Part shown: piece after piece, positions 15,809-24,994 of the stretch
Layout of the letters: each line of letters opens with the position of its first letter
How positions within the stretch are numbered: position 1 is the first letter of the stretch
Source: Rhodospirillaceae bacterium
GTDB lineage: Bacteria; Pseudomonadota; Alphaproteobacteria; UBA8366
Assembly: GCA_002724395.1 (NCBI GenBank)
Contig: PBOR01000058.1
Span: 1 to 53,396 of the forward strand
Length of the DNA: 53,396 nucleotides
Reading direction: 5' to 3'
Notes under the pieces: generated by a model
The model's input: the letters and a program-made list of their open reading frames with translations, nothing else
What the model was told of the DNA's origin: nothing
Databases searched by the model: none
Made by a program: the position numbers and the translations under genes

Positions 15809-17173
15809 ATGGAAAATTTCACAAAGAAAATTAGCGAAATTATTGTCGGCATTTCATCCAAAGATATGACAACGTTGTCAATTGAGAAAGCCCGCCAACT
15901 CTTCCTGGATGGTATTGCTGTCGCAGTTGCAGGCTCTATCAAAGAAGAGCCGCCATCAATACTTGCCGCACATATTAGAAGCAAAGGCGCAAAGGAAATT
16001 TCTTCGGTAATTGGCTTTGGCTTTAAAACCCATCCGGTAGATGCGGCTTACATCAACGGGGGCTCAATGCATGTACTTGACTACGAGCCCATGTGGAGTC
16101 CGGCTAATCATGCTATTTCCACGAACCTTCCCGCAATCCTGTCGCTTTCTGAGACGCTAGATTTCAATGGTCTGGAGGCCGCAACGGCTCTTGTGAAGGG
16201 TACAGAGACACAAGGCTGGATCAGGGAAGGGTCAGGCGACTATGACGCAAAATCCATCAAGAACCATCCTCCGGGCCTTGTCGGCCCTCTTTCATCGTGT
16301 GTCACTGCGGGTCACATCCTGGAATTTGATGCCAATACCCAGCGTCATGCATTCGGAATTGCAGCATCGCGTTGTGGCGCATTGAATGCAAATGCTGGAA
16401 CAATGGTCAAGATGACCCATTGCGGTATTGGTGTCTCCATGGGCCTCGATGCAGCCATGCTTGCATCGAACGGTTTCACCGCAAACCCAGATATATTTGA
16501 ATGTGACAAGGGCTATGTAGCAATGTATATGCCAAATTTTGACTATGAAGGAATGTTGAAGTTCGGACCACCCTTCCGTCTGGTTGATCCGGGATATTCA
16601 ATTAAAATGTTTCCAAGCCAATTCGGTACCCATTTTGTTATTACAGCCGCACTCGAAGCACGCAAACAGATTGAAGATATTTCGAAGATTAAGAAAATCA
16701 ATCTCACTACACCAAGTATGGAATACGTCAATCGACCTGCGCCCCACCAGGGATTAGCAGGCAAATTTAGCTTTCAATACACCGCCTGTGCCGCCCTATT
16801 GGATGGTGAAGTCGTCATCGATACTTTTGAAGATGAACGTCGCTTCGCTCCTGATATGGAAGCAATGTTGAAGAAGGTGTCTTTAACGCAAGACACGGAA
16901 CGCCCCGCTCGTTTCGAAGAGGAAGTGGTTGATCTTGAGGTAGTTCTCGAAGACGGCACCAAAGTTGTTACCCGTTGCGACGGACCAAAAGGTAGCTGGA
17001 ATGGCGAACCATTGGAGCCAGGGGCACATGCGGAGAAATTACGGATGTGTCTTGATTGCCGTCTCAACGAAAGAGATAGGGAGCGCATTATCGAGTTGGG
17101 GAGTAATCTCGAACAGTTAGAGAATAGAGATTTGCGAGAAGTTATGGCTATTGCTTCGAAACCAAAGAGCTAA
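15809..17173 (+). CDS. MmgE/PrpD-family protein, copy 1 (variant subfamily)
   Basis: Member of the superfamily that includes 2-methylcitrate dehydratase, cis-aconitate decarboxylase and iminodisuccinate epimerase; 454 residues. The large helical domain runs to about 265 and the small alpha/beta domain to about 405, with a helical return. Where classical members have an HxxDxDD-type motif, this protein has MHVLDYEPMWSPANHA. The downstream NHPPGLVGPLSS and VKMTHCGIG keep the expected His and Lys. Start ATG 15809 has GGGAGAGG upstream. It forms a tandem pair with the next gene, about two-thirds identical over the first 100 residues by eye. Substrate unknown. Confidence 0.82.
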   Translation: MENFTKKISEIIVGISSKDMTTLSIEKARQLFLDGIAVAVAGSIKEEPPSILAAHIRSKGAKEISSVIGFGFKTHPVDAAYINGGSMHVLDYEPMWSPANHAISTNLPAILSLSETLDFNGLEAATALVKGTETQGWIREGSGDYDAKSIKNHPPGLVGPLSSCVTAGHILEFDANTQRHAFGIAASRCGALNANAGTMVKMTHCGIGVSMGLDAAMLASNGFTANPDIFECDKGYVAMYMPNFDYEGMLKFGPPFRLVDPGYSIKMFPSQFGTHFVITAALEARKQIEDISKIKKINLTTPSMEYVNRPAPHQGLAGKFSFQYTACAALLDGEVVIDTFEDERRFAPDMEAMLKKVSLTQDTERPARFEEEVVDLEVVLEDGTKVVTRCDGPKGSWNGEPLEPGAHAEKLRMCLDCRLNERDRERIIELGSNLEQLENRDLREVMAIASKPKS

Positions 17174-17285
17174 CGCAAGCAGATCATGAAATTCGTCGCT
17201 TTTGAACATATCTCTATCACGTATATAGCTGTTTTAATAGATTAATTTGGACGGACGGATCCGAATATCAAGTACAATCATACAG

Positions 17286-17325
17286 CCTATTAAGAGCCTT
17301 AGTCTGAAACACTGACCTTAATAGG
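17286..17325. repeat. Inverted repeat upstream of the second MmgE/PrpD copy
   Basis: CCTATTAAG (17286-17294) and CTTAATAGG (17317-17325) are exact 9-bp inverted repeats with a 22-bp centre containing a shorter AGT/ACT pair. It lies 84 bp before the start of the downstream gene, in the 235-bp gap between the tandem copies. It may be an operator or part of a terminator; no T tract follows on the plus strand. Confidence 0.35.
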
Positions 17326-17408
17326 AACGAAAAAAATCGGCTTATCTGTACTTTCGTGCCCAGTGCCGCTTTTAAAAGTATTATTCACTCTATTGATGCG
17401 GATAAACA

Positions 17409-18776
17409 ATGAAAGACCTCACAAAAAAACTCGCAGAAAAAATCGTTTCCACCACATCCGAATGCATTTCAAGTGCAGCCATAGAGAAAGCTAGCCAGTT
17501 ATTGCTTGATGGCATTGCTGTAGCTGTAGCTGGCAGCATTCAAGAGGAACCACCATCAATCCTTGCAGCGCACATTCAAGAACAAGAAGCAAAACCAGTT
17601 TCTTCGGTCATTGGATTTGGGTTTAAGACGACCCCTGTTAATGCTGCCTACGTCAACGGCGCCTCCATGCACGTACTCGATTACGAACCCATGTGGAGCC
17701 CGGCTAATCACGCGCTATCGACTAACCTACCAGCAGTTTTAGCGCTGGTTGAAACGACGGAGGTCAATGGCAAAGAAGCACTGACAGCCTTGATCAAAGG
17801 TATTGAATTACAGGGTTGGATACGCCATGCTTCGCGCGAAAATGATCCTGCCTTATTACGCCTTCATCCCCCAGGTGTAACAGGGCCTCTCTCCTCCGCC
17901 GTCGCCGCTAGTCATATTTTAGGACTGGATGTAGACGAACTGCGCCATGCAATCGGTATCGCTGTTTCACGCACCGGAAGCGCGCTTGCCAATGTAGGAA
18001 CAATGGTAAAAATGACCCATTGTGGTATGGGAACTGCTATGGGCTTGGACGCAGCTCTTCTTGCCCAGCGTGGGTTTACAGCTAATCCGGATGCCATTGA
18101 AACTCCTCGCGGATTTGTTGATATTTTCTTCAAGAAAGAATTTCACGGCGAAGAGTTATTGAACTTTGGCCCGCCCTTTCGCGTCGTTGAGCCCAGCTAT
18201 GCGCTAAAGATGTTTCCAAGCCAATACGCCACCCATTATGCGATAACAGCTGGCATCACGTTACACCAGCAGATTGGTGATCCAAGTAAAATTAAGGAAA
18301 TTAACTTTACCTGCCCAGACATGGCCTATATCGACCGACCCCAACCAGTAAACGGATTGGCTGGTAAATTCAGTTGGCAATATGCTGTCTCCTCATCGCT
18401 TTTGGACGGTAAAGTAGACATGTCGACCTTTGAAGATCATCGCCGATTTGCTCCAGACATGGAAGCAACTCTAAAAAAGGTCAACCTTAATATGACCGAT
18501 ACAATTAAGGGAGATTTCCTGGCTACTTATGTGGACCTGGAAGTAGTCATGGAGAACGGTTCCCGCTACCAAACACGCTGTGATGGTCCACGAGGGAGTT
18601 GGAATGGTGGCTCGGTCAGTATGGAAGAACATCTTATAAAGGCACGGAGTTGCCTAAACACTAGGCTGAACGAAAAGGATTCCGAGCGCATTATTGAATT
18701 AGCAAACAACTTCGAAGGCCTTCACAACAAAGACTTACGAGAACTAATTTCTATAGCTTCGACGCCAAAAAGTTAA
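17409..18776 (+). CDS. MmgE/PrpD-family protein, copy 2 (tandem paralogue)
   Basis: A 455-residue paralogue of the preceding gene with the same variant motif MHVLDYEPMWSPANHA, the same LHPPGVTGPLSS and VKMTHCGMG blocks and a similar C-terminus (RLNEKDSERIIELANNFE). The two copies arose by duplication and have diverged, mainly at the N-terminus and around 240-260, which suggests related but distinct substrates or a heteromeric enzyme. They share no canonical PrpD dehydratase neighbours (no methylcitrate synthase or lyase). Two TauD-type dioxygenases follow on the same strand after 179 bp, so the four genes may serve one pathway. Confidence 0.82.
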   Translation: MKDLTKKLAEKIVSTTSECISSAAIEKASQLLLDGIAVAVAGSIQEEPPSILAAHIQEQEAKPVSSVIGFGFKTTPVNAAYVNGASMHVLDYEPMWSPANHALSTNLPAVLALVETTEVNGKEALTALIKGIELQGWIRHASRENDPALLRLHPPGVTGPLSSAVAASHILGLDVDELRHAIGIAVSRTGSALANVGTMVKMTHCGMGTAMGLDAALLAQRGFTANPDAIETPRGFVDIFFKKEFHGEELLNFGPPFRVVEPSYALKMFPSQYATHYAITAGITLHQQIGDPSKIKEINFTCPDMAYIDRPQPVNGLAGKFSWQYAVSSSLLDGKVDMSTFEDHRRFAPDMEATLKKVNLNMTDTIKGDFLATYVDLEVVMENGSRYQTRCDGPRGSWNGGSVSMEEHLIKARSCLNTRLNEKDSERIIELANNFEGLHNKDLRELISIASTPKS

Positions 18777-18955
18777 TTAATTGCTCCTGCTAATCCTATC
18801 CACAAGCTCTTGCTAATCATTTTACCCCAATAGCGCCACCACTAAGCACTATTGTCGATGCCTTTGGATAGAAATACCAATGGCGGATGGTAAGGCACCT
18901 GTCTTTCTGCTAAATTCTCTTTAATATCTGGTAAATGCATGCAGGAGGATTTTCT

Positions 18956-19903
18956 ATGGCAGTTCAAATCGCTGAAATAGACGAGGACGTCGTTCCCGAA
19001 AGCATCGAAATCAGACCGCTTGCCATGACCATTGGCGCGGAAATAAGCGGCGTAGATCTGTCAAAGCCACTATCCAACCAAGAAATTACTGAAATCCGAA
19101 CTGCCTTTTTAAAATGGAAAGTAGTTTTTTTCCGTGATCAACCTTTGGACCATGCTCAACAAGTAGCCTTTAGTCGTCAATTCGGCGCCTGTACCCCGGC
19201 CCACGCGGTCTATGGTCACCAAGACGACGCCTTTCCGGAAGTGTATTCAATTGATCGAGACCGACGCGATAAACGCTATAAAGGCGAAGATTTACGCCTA
19301 CCGTGGTCTGGGTGGCATGCGGACGTAACGCCAGCTATAAATCCGCCCGCAGTCTCTATACTGCGTGGCGACACCATGCCTCCTTTTGGCGGAGACACGC
19401 AATTCACCGATTTAGTAGCAGCCTATAAAGCTCTGTCCCCTGCTCTACGCGAATTTATCGATGGATTACGCGGTATCCACCGTTATCAAGGAAATGCGGC
19501 GGTGAATGTGTCAAAAGAATACCTCGATACATTGAAGCAAAATCTCATCATAAGCGAACATCCTCTAGTGCGGGTGCACCCGGAAACCGGTGAACGAGCG
19601 CTATATGTCAGCCCATCCTTTTTAGAATCCATAGTGGATCTTACGCCAACGGAAAGTAGTAGCCTCTTAGCTATGTTGAAAACCCATGTCACTCGGCCGG
19701 AATTTACGGTGCGCTTTAAATGGTCAAACCATGCACTTGCAATGTGGGACAATCGACAGGTACTTCATATGGGGCCAAAAGATATTATTAATTCAGAATA
19801 TCCTCGCGAAATTCATCGTACCACTTTGATGGGTGACATTCCCGTCGGACCAAATGGCAAAAAATCTATATCGCTTGAGGGAGAAGCAATTAAACCTATT
19901 TAA
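18956..19903 (+). CDS. TauD/TfdA-family 2-oxoglutarate-dependent dioxygenase, copy 1
   Basis: Non-haem Fe(II) oxygenase of 315 residues coupling substrate hydroxylation to decarboxylation of 2-oxoglutarate. The facial triad is His121-x-Asp123 (GWHADVT) and distal His270 (DNRQVLHMGP); Arg287 in EIHRTTLMGD fits the 2-oxoglutarate-binding Arg. GAEISGVDLSKPL near residue 27 is the typical TauD N-terminal motif. I chose ATG 18956 because AGGAGG lies 7 nt before it, although the frame opens 7 codons earlier. A homologous dioxygenase gene follows 54 bp later. Family members act on taurine, alkyl sulfates, 2,4-D and other small acids; the substrate here is unknown. Confidence 0.88.
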   Translation: MAVQIAEIDEDVVPESIEIRPLAMTIGAEISGVDLSKPLSNQEITEIRTAFLKWKVVFFRDQPLDHAQQVAFSRQFGACTPAHAVYGHQDDAFPEVYSIDRDRRDKRYKGEDLRLPWSGWHADVTPAINPPAVSILRGDTMPPFGGDTQFTDLVAAYKALSPALREFIDGLRGIHRYQGNAAVNVSKEYLDTLKQNLIISEHPLVRVHPETGERALYVSPSFLESIVDLTPTESSSLLAMLKTHVTRPEFTVRFKWSNHALAMWDNRQVLHMGPKDIINSEYPREIHRTTLMGDIPVGPNGKKSISLEGEAIKPI

Positions 19904-19957
19904 GATTTACTTTAGATAAACTGTATAAATTATTGAATTACATTTATAAAATATTTG

Positions 19958-20890
19958 ATGGCCAAAAGTAATATCGACAAAATCAGTCTTGATGTGGCTC
20001 CGCTCACGCTTCATATCGGTGCTGAAATCAAGAATGTCGATCTTCGAAAACCATTATCTGATCAACATGTAGAAAACATCAAAGCGACCCTTGCGAAATG
20101 GAAGGTCCTATTTTTCCGGGACCAATTTATCGACCATGACCAGCATGTGGCGTTTTCACGTCAACTGGGTAACCCTACTCCCGGTCATCCTATTTATGGC
20201 GCTCGTGCGGGCTATCCCGAGATCTATACAGTATCCAAAACACGTATGACTGACCGGTTTGAGGGTGAACCGATAAACCATCCGTGGAACTGGTGGCATA
20301 CGGACCTGACCTGCGCTAAAAATCCGCCTTACGCCTCCATTTTACGTGCAGATGTAGTACCTCCTTATGGAGGTGATACGCAATTTACGAACTTATGTGC
20401 CGCCTATGACGCATTATCTTCAGCAATGCAGAGCTTCGTCGAAAGATTGCGCGGTATCCACCATAAAGCGCCACAAGACGGGTTAAAGGTAAAAGAAATA
20501 TACGCCGATAAAAACAAACAAACCCGAATGGTTTCCGAACATCCTTTGGTACGTGTGCATCCGGAAACTACTGAAAAAGTACTGTTTGTAAGTCCAAATT
20601 TTTTACATGATATTGTCGGCCTCACCCCAACAGAAACCAAAGCGATTTTGGAGTTTCTTAAAGCACATGCGGTACGGCCTGAGTTCACAGTTCGGTTCCG
20701 ATGGAAGCCCGGCTCGATCGCTATTTGGGACAACCGCGCAACGTGCCATTTACCGCCACGGGATATCTATATGCCTGATTGTAAGTTTGAACGTTGCTTC
20801 TATCGTACGACTCTGATGGGGCCAACCGCATACGGCACAGATGGACAAGAATCTAGACAGCTTGAAGGTGAACCATTGAGTCCACTTTAG
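19958..20890 (+). CDS. TauD/TfdA-family 2-oxoglutarate-dependent dioxygenase, copy 2
   Basis: A 310-residue homologue of the preceding gene. Triad: His114-x-Asp116 (WWHTDLT) and His264 (DNRATCHLPP), with Arg283 (CFYRTTLMGPT) for 2-oxoglutarate. GAEIKNVDLRKPLSD repeats the N-terminal motif. The pair is roughly half identical by eye and both are complete, so this is an old duplication. Start ATG 19958 is used; one codon earlier is TTG. The upstream 54 bp are AT-rich with no good ribosome site. Its stop lies 15 bp from the end of the convergent tolC-like gene. Confidence 0.88.
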   Translation: MAKSNIDKISLDVAPLTLHIGAEIKNVDLRKPLSDQHVENIKATLAKWKVLFFRDQFIDHDQHVAFSRQLGNPTPGHPIYGARAGYPEIYTVSKTRMTDRFEGEPINHPWNWWHTDLTCAKNPPYASILRADVVPPYGGDTQFTNLCAAYDALSSAMQSFVERLRGIHHKAPQDGLKVKEIYADKNKQTRMVSEHPLVRVHPETTEKVLFVSPNFLHDIVGLTPTETKAILEFLKAHAVRPEFTVRFRWKPGSIAIWDNRATCHLPPRDIYMPDCKFERCFYRTTLMGPTAYGTDGQESRQLEGEPLSPL

Positions 20891-20905
20891 AGTAGCAACG
20901 GTCTC

Positions 20906-22306
20906 TTAGTTCAGAAAAATCGCCGGAACAAGCGGGTCATCCAAAGTGGGTTGCAATGAATTTACGCCAAATAACCCTGGTCGTAGGCGACCTATCCCCG
21001 CCATAATTTGATATGCAGCTATTTGCGCATCTGCCTCTGCGTTAATCAGATTGATCTGCGCATTAAAAATTTCGCCCTCCGCATCCAATACATTTATGGT
21101 TTCCTCCTTGCCAGCATCGCGCAATTTGCGGCGCGCATCAAAAACCTCCTCAGCGAGAATCACCGCATTTTCCAATAACTTTATACGTGTCTTAGCCGCT
21201 TCATAACGCGCCCACGCTGATCGCACAGCCTCGCGAGCGCGGCGGCCTGCAGAGAGAAGTAACTTCTTCTTCTCACTGGCACCAAATGCAGCGGCTCGGG
21301 TCTTCGCCTGAGTTATAAAACCACTGAAAACTTTCCAAGTACTTTTTACTACGACAGAGAAATCTCGGCGCCTGCCATTCACCGCATCGGTATTTTTTTT
21401 GTGACTATAATTCGTTACAATATCGACTTTCGGATAAAAGTCCGACCGTGTAGATTTGATTTCTTCTCGTGCCAGATAAGTTGCTTTTCGAGCAATAAGG
21501 ATCCGAGGATTCTCTTCGTGCGCTATTTCCATGGCACTATCGAGATTTTCGGGGACTTCCGAACCAATTAAGCCTGGCGTTTTCATTTTTGAGAAAACCG
21601 GACCATTGCCAAATGCTTCCTCATAAGACGCGATTGCTGCATTGAGGAAACCGTAAAAAGCAACGCTACGCTCGCGCGCTCGCTGCAAACGAGTTTTAGC
21701 CAAAAGGACATCAACTTCTATACCTCCACCCCTTTTTACGAGCTCGTTTTCAAGCCGCAGCTGTTCACTAATATTTTTTTCGCTTTGCAAGCCAAGAGAC
21801 CCAAGTTTTTGTTGCCGCATCACATCGATGTATGCCGAAATACCTTTGAGCAGCACGCGCTGGCGTGCGTCTTCTAAGGCTAAATCTGCAACCTCCTTAC
21901 GGAGTTCAGCGATATTGAAATTGGCAGAGGTTTTAAAACCTTCAAATACATTCATCGTAACATCAAGCTTAGCCTGTTCTCGGCCGAGCCGAGACGGCTC
22001 GCCTGGATCTTGCCGGCGACCGGGACTGTCGACGAATTCGTGCCCTTTATCAGCGGTGATTATTGCCTCTGGAAAATATGCTCCAGCAGCTTGGCGAATA
22101 CCTTCATTCGCTTTACGCAGGGACTCTTCCGAAGCTTTAATGTCCGGATGCGTCTCTAAAAGTCTTGCTATTTCTTGCTTTAAGTCGCCCGCAGAGACAG
22201 TCGCCGTACCAAATGCACACAGGAATAGCGTCGCAGCAACCCGAGAAAGAAAATGCACTCTGGGTGTGATCTTAGTTGTGCAAACGCCTTCCGGCTTGTA
22301 GTTCAT
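20906..22306 (-). CDS. TolC-family outer-membrane channel protein
   Basis: Outer-membrane factor of a type I secretion or efflux system, 466 residues. The N-terminus is basic then hydrophobic (RVAATLFLCAFGTATVSAG), a signal peptide ending near residue 40. Two homologous halves follow, each with long helices and beta segments, as in TolC, LapE or AggA: QAAGAYFPEAIITADKGHE in the first half and STRSDFYPKVDIVTNYSHK in the second. The end has EETINVLDAEGEIFNAQINLINAEADAQIAAYQIMAGIGRL, a classic TolC C-terminal block. It faces the divergent ABC ATPase and membrane-fusion genes across a 708-bp gap, and the three together make a complete type I secretion apparatus. Confidence 0.87.
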   Translation of the reverse strand: MNYKPEGVCTTKITPRVHFLSRVAATLFLCAFGTATVSAGDLKQEIARLLETHPDIKASEESLRKANEGIRQAAGAYFPEAIITADKGHEFVDSPGRRQDPGEPSRLGREQAKLDVTMNVFEGFKTSANFNIAELRKEVADLALEDARQRVLLKGISAYIDVMRQQKLGSLGLQSEKNISEQLRLENELVKRGGGIEVDVLLAKTRLQRARERSVAFYGFLNAAIASYEEAFGNGPVFSKMKTPGLIGSEVPENLDSAMEIAHEENPRILIARKATYLAREEIKSTRSDFYPKVDIVTNYSHKKNTDAVNGRRRDFSVVVKSTWKVFSGFITQAKTRAAAFGASEKKKLLLSAGRRAREAVRSAWARYEAAKTRIKLLENAVILAEEVFDARRKLRDAGKEETINVLDAEGEIFNAQINLINAEADAQIAAYQIMAGIGRLRPGLFGVNSLQPTLDDPLVPAIFLN

Positions 22307-23014
22307 AACCGACCACCATCATTAAACTCCAAGCAGAGCCAGGCCCGCTCGGTTGGTGGCACGGTGCATTTTCCCTGTTATTAAACGCTTGGCCTAAGAA
22401 GAACCCATATTTTTTTGTGCAGTTTTCTATTGTTTTGACTTCTTTTGCTCTGCTTAAGCACTCTTCAGAATGACTACTAATCATTTTGCTACGCCAATAT
22501 ATCGCCCACGAATTAGGTGACTATTTATTGACCAACGATTAGCAAATATTTCTTCATTGTTAATAACGACATATATCCAATCAGGTTTTTTTTACAAAGA
22601 ACTCATAAGTTTTTTACTATCTTTTATATTTTTAACTTAATGAATATTACTCTGCAAGGGAATATCTAAAAAAAACCAGAAAATAAAGAATTGCCTTCTC
22701 TATTTATAAATACTTAAAAATCTATATTTGCCAAAGTGCTACACCAATAATAGCGTGTTAATCCTACTCAATCTGGTATTCTTTGGTTCCGAGAAACAAA
22801 AACGACCAATGCCCCAAGGCCCGGTTTTCGTGCGAATCGTCTGAATATTAAATAGATCTCGATAAAGTACCGTTCGATGCATTCGCGCTGCTACGGTAGG
22901 ATACTTGAGTCCATTTATCCAAAGCGTAAGTGAAACATTGCAGCGGATAATAATTCAGGTAATTATCGCGGCAACGATTTACGCTGATCGTAGCGTAGTT
23001 TTGGGGGAGGGATT
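22307..23014. other. Long regulatory gap between the divergent secretion genes
   Basis: 708 bp without a supportable gene. The middle, about 22500-22760, is very A/T-rich and may hold divergent promoters. Close to the ABC gene there are inverted repeats GATAAT/ATTATC (22946-22951 with 22962-22967) and TACGCT/AGCGTA (22980-22985 with 22992-22997). I cannot pick out convincing -35/-10 pairs. Confidence 0.5.
22980..22997 (+). promoter_or_regulatory. Hairpin directly before the ribosome site of the ABC gene
   Basis: TACGCT and AGCGTA flank a 6-nt loop GATCGT, followed by GTTTT and then the ribosome site GGGGGAGG (23003-23010). In RNA it would form a 6-bp stem ending 5 nt before the ribosome site. 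It could modulate translation or be an operator. No experimental or comparative support. Confidence 0.3.
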
Positions 23015-24994
23015 TTGGCGGAGCAACAGGCAACCAGCGACAATAATGCGGCGGAGGGAACCGCATCAGAAATTACTGAACATTGGCTGGTCTCTTTGTT
23101 GAGACCACTCAAAGGTCGCTTTGTGGAATTGGGCAGCATTACGTTTTTCATCAATTTGTTGGCCTTGGCCGTCCCTATCTTCACTCTACAAGTCTACGAC
23201 CGGGTAGTTTTCCATGGTGGATTGACCACCCTTCAGGGCCTTGTGATCGGCGTATTTATTGCTGTTGGCTTCGATTTTATTCTCCGCGAAGTGCGCGCGA
23301 AGCTAGTGCAGCGTTCAGCCATGCGTATCGATGTTGAGATTAGTCGACGCCTATTTCGGAAGCTCACTGCCCTGCCCTTGCGCGTTTTAGAACGCCAATC
23401 GACGCCGTTCTGGCAAATGACTTACCGCGATGCGGAAGCCGTGCGCGACACCATAGCAGGCGCGCCAACAGTGCTCCTGATCGACTTGCCCTTCGTTCTA
23501 GTATTCATGATTATCATTTATTTCATCGCAGCCCCCATTGCTTGGCTTTTACTGATTATCGTGCCCGCCTTCATGGTCTTGGCATTCTTCTCTTCGCGCG
23601 CCATCAATAAATCTACTGAAGCCGAACGCCAAGCCAATTTGGACAGAGACGCTTTGCTAGCAGAACTGCTTTCCGGACGTACTTCGGTCAAAGCACTTAA
23701 TCTCGGTTCGGAGCTACGTGATCGGTGGGAAACTCGTCAGGGGGTGACTGTGACACGCGGCATTACGCGCGGCGCTATAAACGACGTGTACACCCATTTG
23801 GGTATGACGCTTTCTATGATAACCCTCGTTTCCATGACCTCGGTCGGCGCACTGGCGATTATCGATCAGGAAATGACCATGGGCAGCCTAATAGCGGCCA
23901 ACATGCTAACCAGCCGGGTCATCCAACCTATGAGCCAGTTAGTAGGTACTTGGCGCGTGTTAGCACGCTTGAGAAGCAGCATCCAAAGGCTGACAGATTT
24001 ATTCGCAATTAGAGATGATAATTTCGAGGCGGTGATAACGCGGCCGCGCCCGACGGGTAATCTCACTGTTGAGAAAGCAACCTTCCGTTACGAAGAAGAC
24101 AGTGATCCCGCTTTGGCTGACATCGGACTCAAAATTACCCCGGGAGGATTACTAGCTGTAATAGGAGCTAATGGCAGCGGCAAGAGCACCTTCTTAAAAC
24201 TCCTCCAAGGCCTCTACCCTCCTGAAGAAGGCCGCGTATTATTGGATGATATGGATTTACGCCAGTTATCGCGTAAGGAATTAGCGAATTGGATTGGCTA
24301 TGTCCCGCAGGAACCTTTCTTATTCCCTGGTACGATTGCGGAGAATATTCGTCGTGGCCGTCAAGGCGAGGCAGACGAGGCAATACTTCATGTCGCAAAG
24401 CTTGCCGGCGTCGAAGATTTTGTCGGTGATTTACCCGAAGGCTATGCGACACAAATGGGCGAGACCGGCCGCCTCTTCTCAGCCGGTCAGCGCCAGCGTA
24501 TTGCCATTGCGCGGGCGCTAGTTGGCGACCCGCCGGTGTTGCTGCTTGATGAACCAACTGCCAGCCTTGACCGTCACGCCGAACAAATCCTTATTAAAAC
24601 ATTGAATCAGCTAGCCTCTGATCACACGATAATTGTAGTTACGCATAGTGAGCTTTTGTTGCGCGCTGCCCATAACGTGCTCCATTTCGAAAATGGACGT
24701 ATCAAAGAAGGCGGTGCGGCCGACGCTATCATCAACCGCATCTACGGCATGCCCTCACAGACCCCTTCGCCCGCGCAACGGTCTCGCCTCCGCGCGGTGA
24801 AAGTGCCGTCGAAGGATACCCAAGGGACGCTCGGCATAGATGAGGCAGTTGCTCAGCAACCGGTAACGAACCCATCTCCCCTGATGGCAGCACCAATACC
24901 TACTCCGGTTTCAAACACGAAGGCCGTTGAAAAAGATAAAACTATAAAATTGTCACAGAAGAAAAAGCCTATTGGGAAAGGCAAGACCTCATGA
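23015..24994 (+). CDS. Type I secretion ABC transporter (permease-ATPase fusion)
   Basis: Inner-membrane exporter of 659 residues with a fused ABC membrane domain (helices from about 40 to 310) and ATPase. Walker A is GANGSGKST (384-392), the signature is LFSAGQRQR (488-496, a variant of LSGGQ), Walker B VLLLDEPTASLD (508-519) and H-loop His544. No N-terminal C39 peptidase motif is visible. Similar to LapB- or PrtD-like exporters of RTX proteins. It uses a TTG start 4 nt after a strong GGGGGAGG. Residues from about 575 on form an unusual Pro-, Ser- and Lys-rich tail ending KKKPIGKGKTS, not part of the ATPase. It overlaps the fusion-protein gene by 4 bp. Confidence 0.92.
   Translation: MAEQQATSDNNAAEGTASEITEHWLVSLLRPLKGRFVELGSITFFINLLALAVPIFTLQVYDRVVFHGGLTTLQGLVIGVFIAVGFDFILREVRAKLVQRSAMRIDVEISRRLFRKLTALPLRVLERQSTPFWQMTYRDAEAVRDTIAGAPTVLLIDLPFVLVFMIIIYFIAAPIAWLLLIIVPAFMVLAFFSSRAINKSTEAERQANLDRDALLAELLSGRTSVKALNLGSELRDRWETRQGVTVTRGITRGAINDVYTHLGMTLSMITLVSMTSVGALAIIDQEMTMGSLIAANMLTSRVIQPMSQLVGTWRVLARLRSSIQRLTDLFAIRDDNFEAVITRPRPTGNLTVEKATFRYEEDSDPALADIGLKITPGGLLAVIGANGSGKSTFLKLLQGLYPPEEGRVLLDDMDLRQLSRKELANWIGYVPQEPFLFPGTIAENIRRGRQGEADEAILHVAKLAGVEDFVGDLPEGYATQMGETGRLFSAGQRQRIAIARALVGDPPVLLLDEPTASLDRHAEQILIKTLNQLASDHTIIVVTHSELLLRAAHNVLHFENGRIKEGGAADAIINRIYGMPSQTPSPAQRSRLRAVKVPSKDTQGTLGIDEAVAQQPVTNPSPLMAAPIPTPVSNTKAVEKDKTIKLSQKKKPIGKGKTS

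Noticed and set aside
22272-22484. Minus-strand open frame overlapping the start of the tolC-like gene
   Set aside because: It lies in the upstream region, has no family signature or ribosome site, and overlaps the real start in a different frame.
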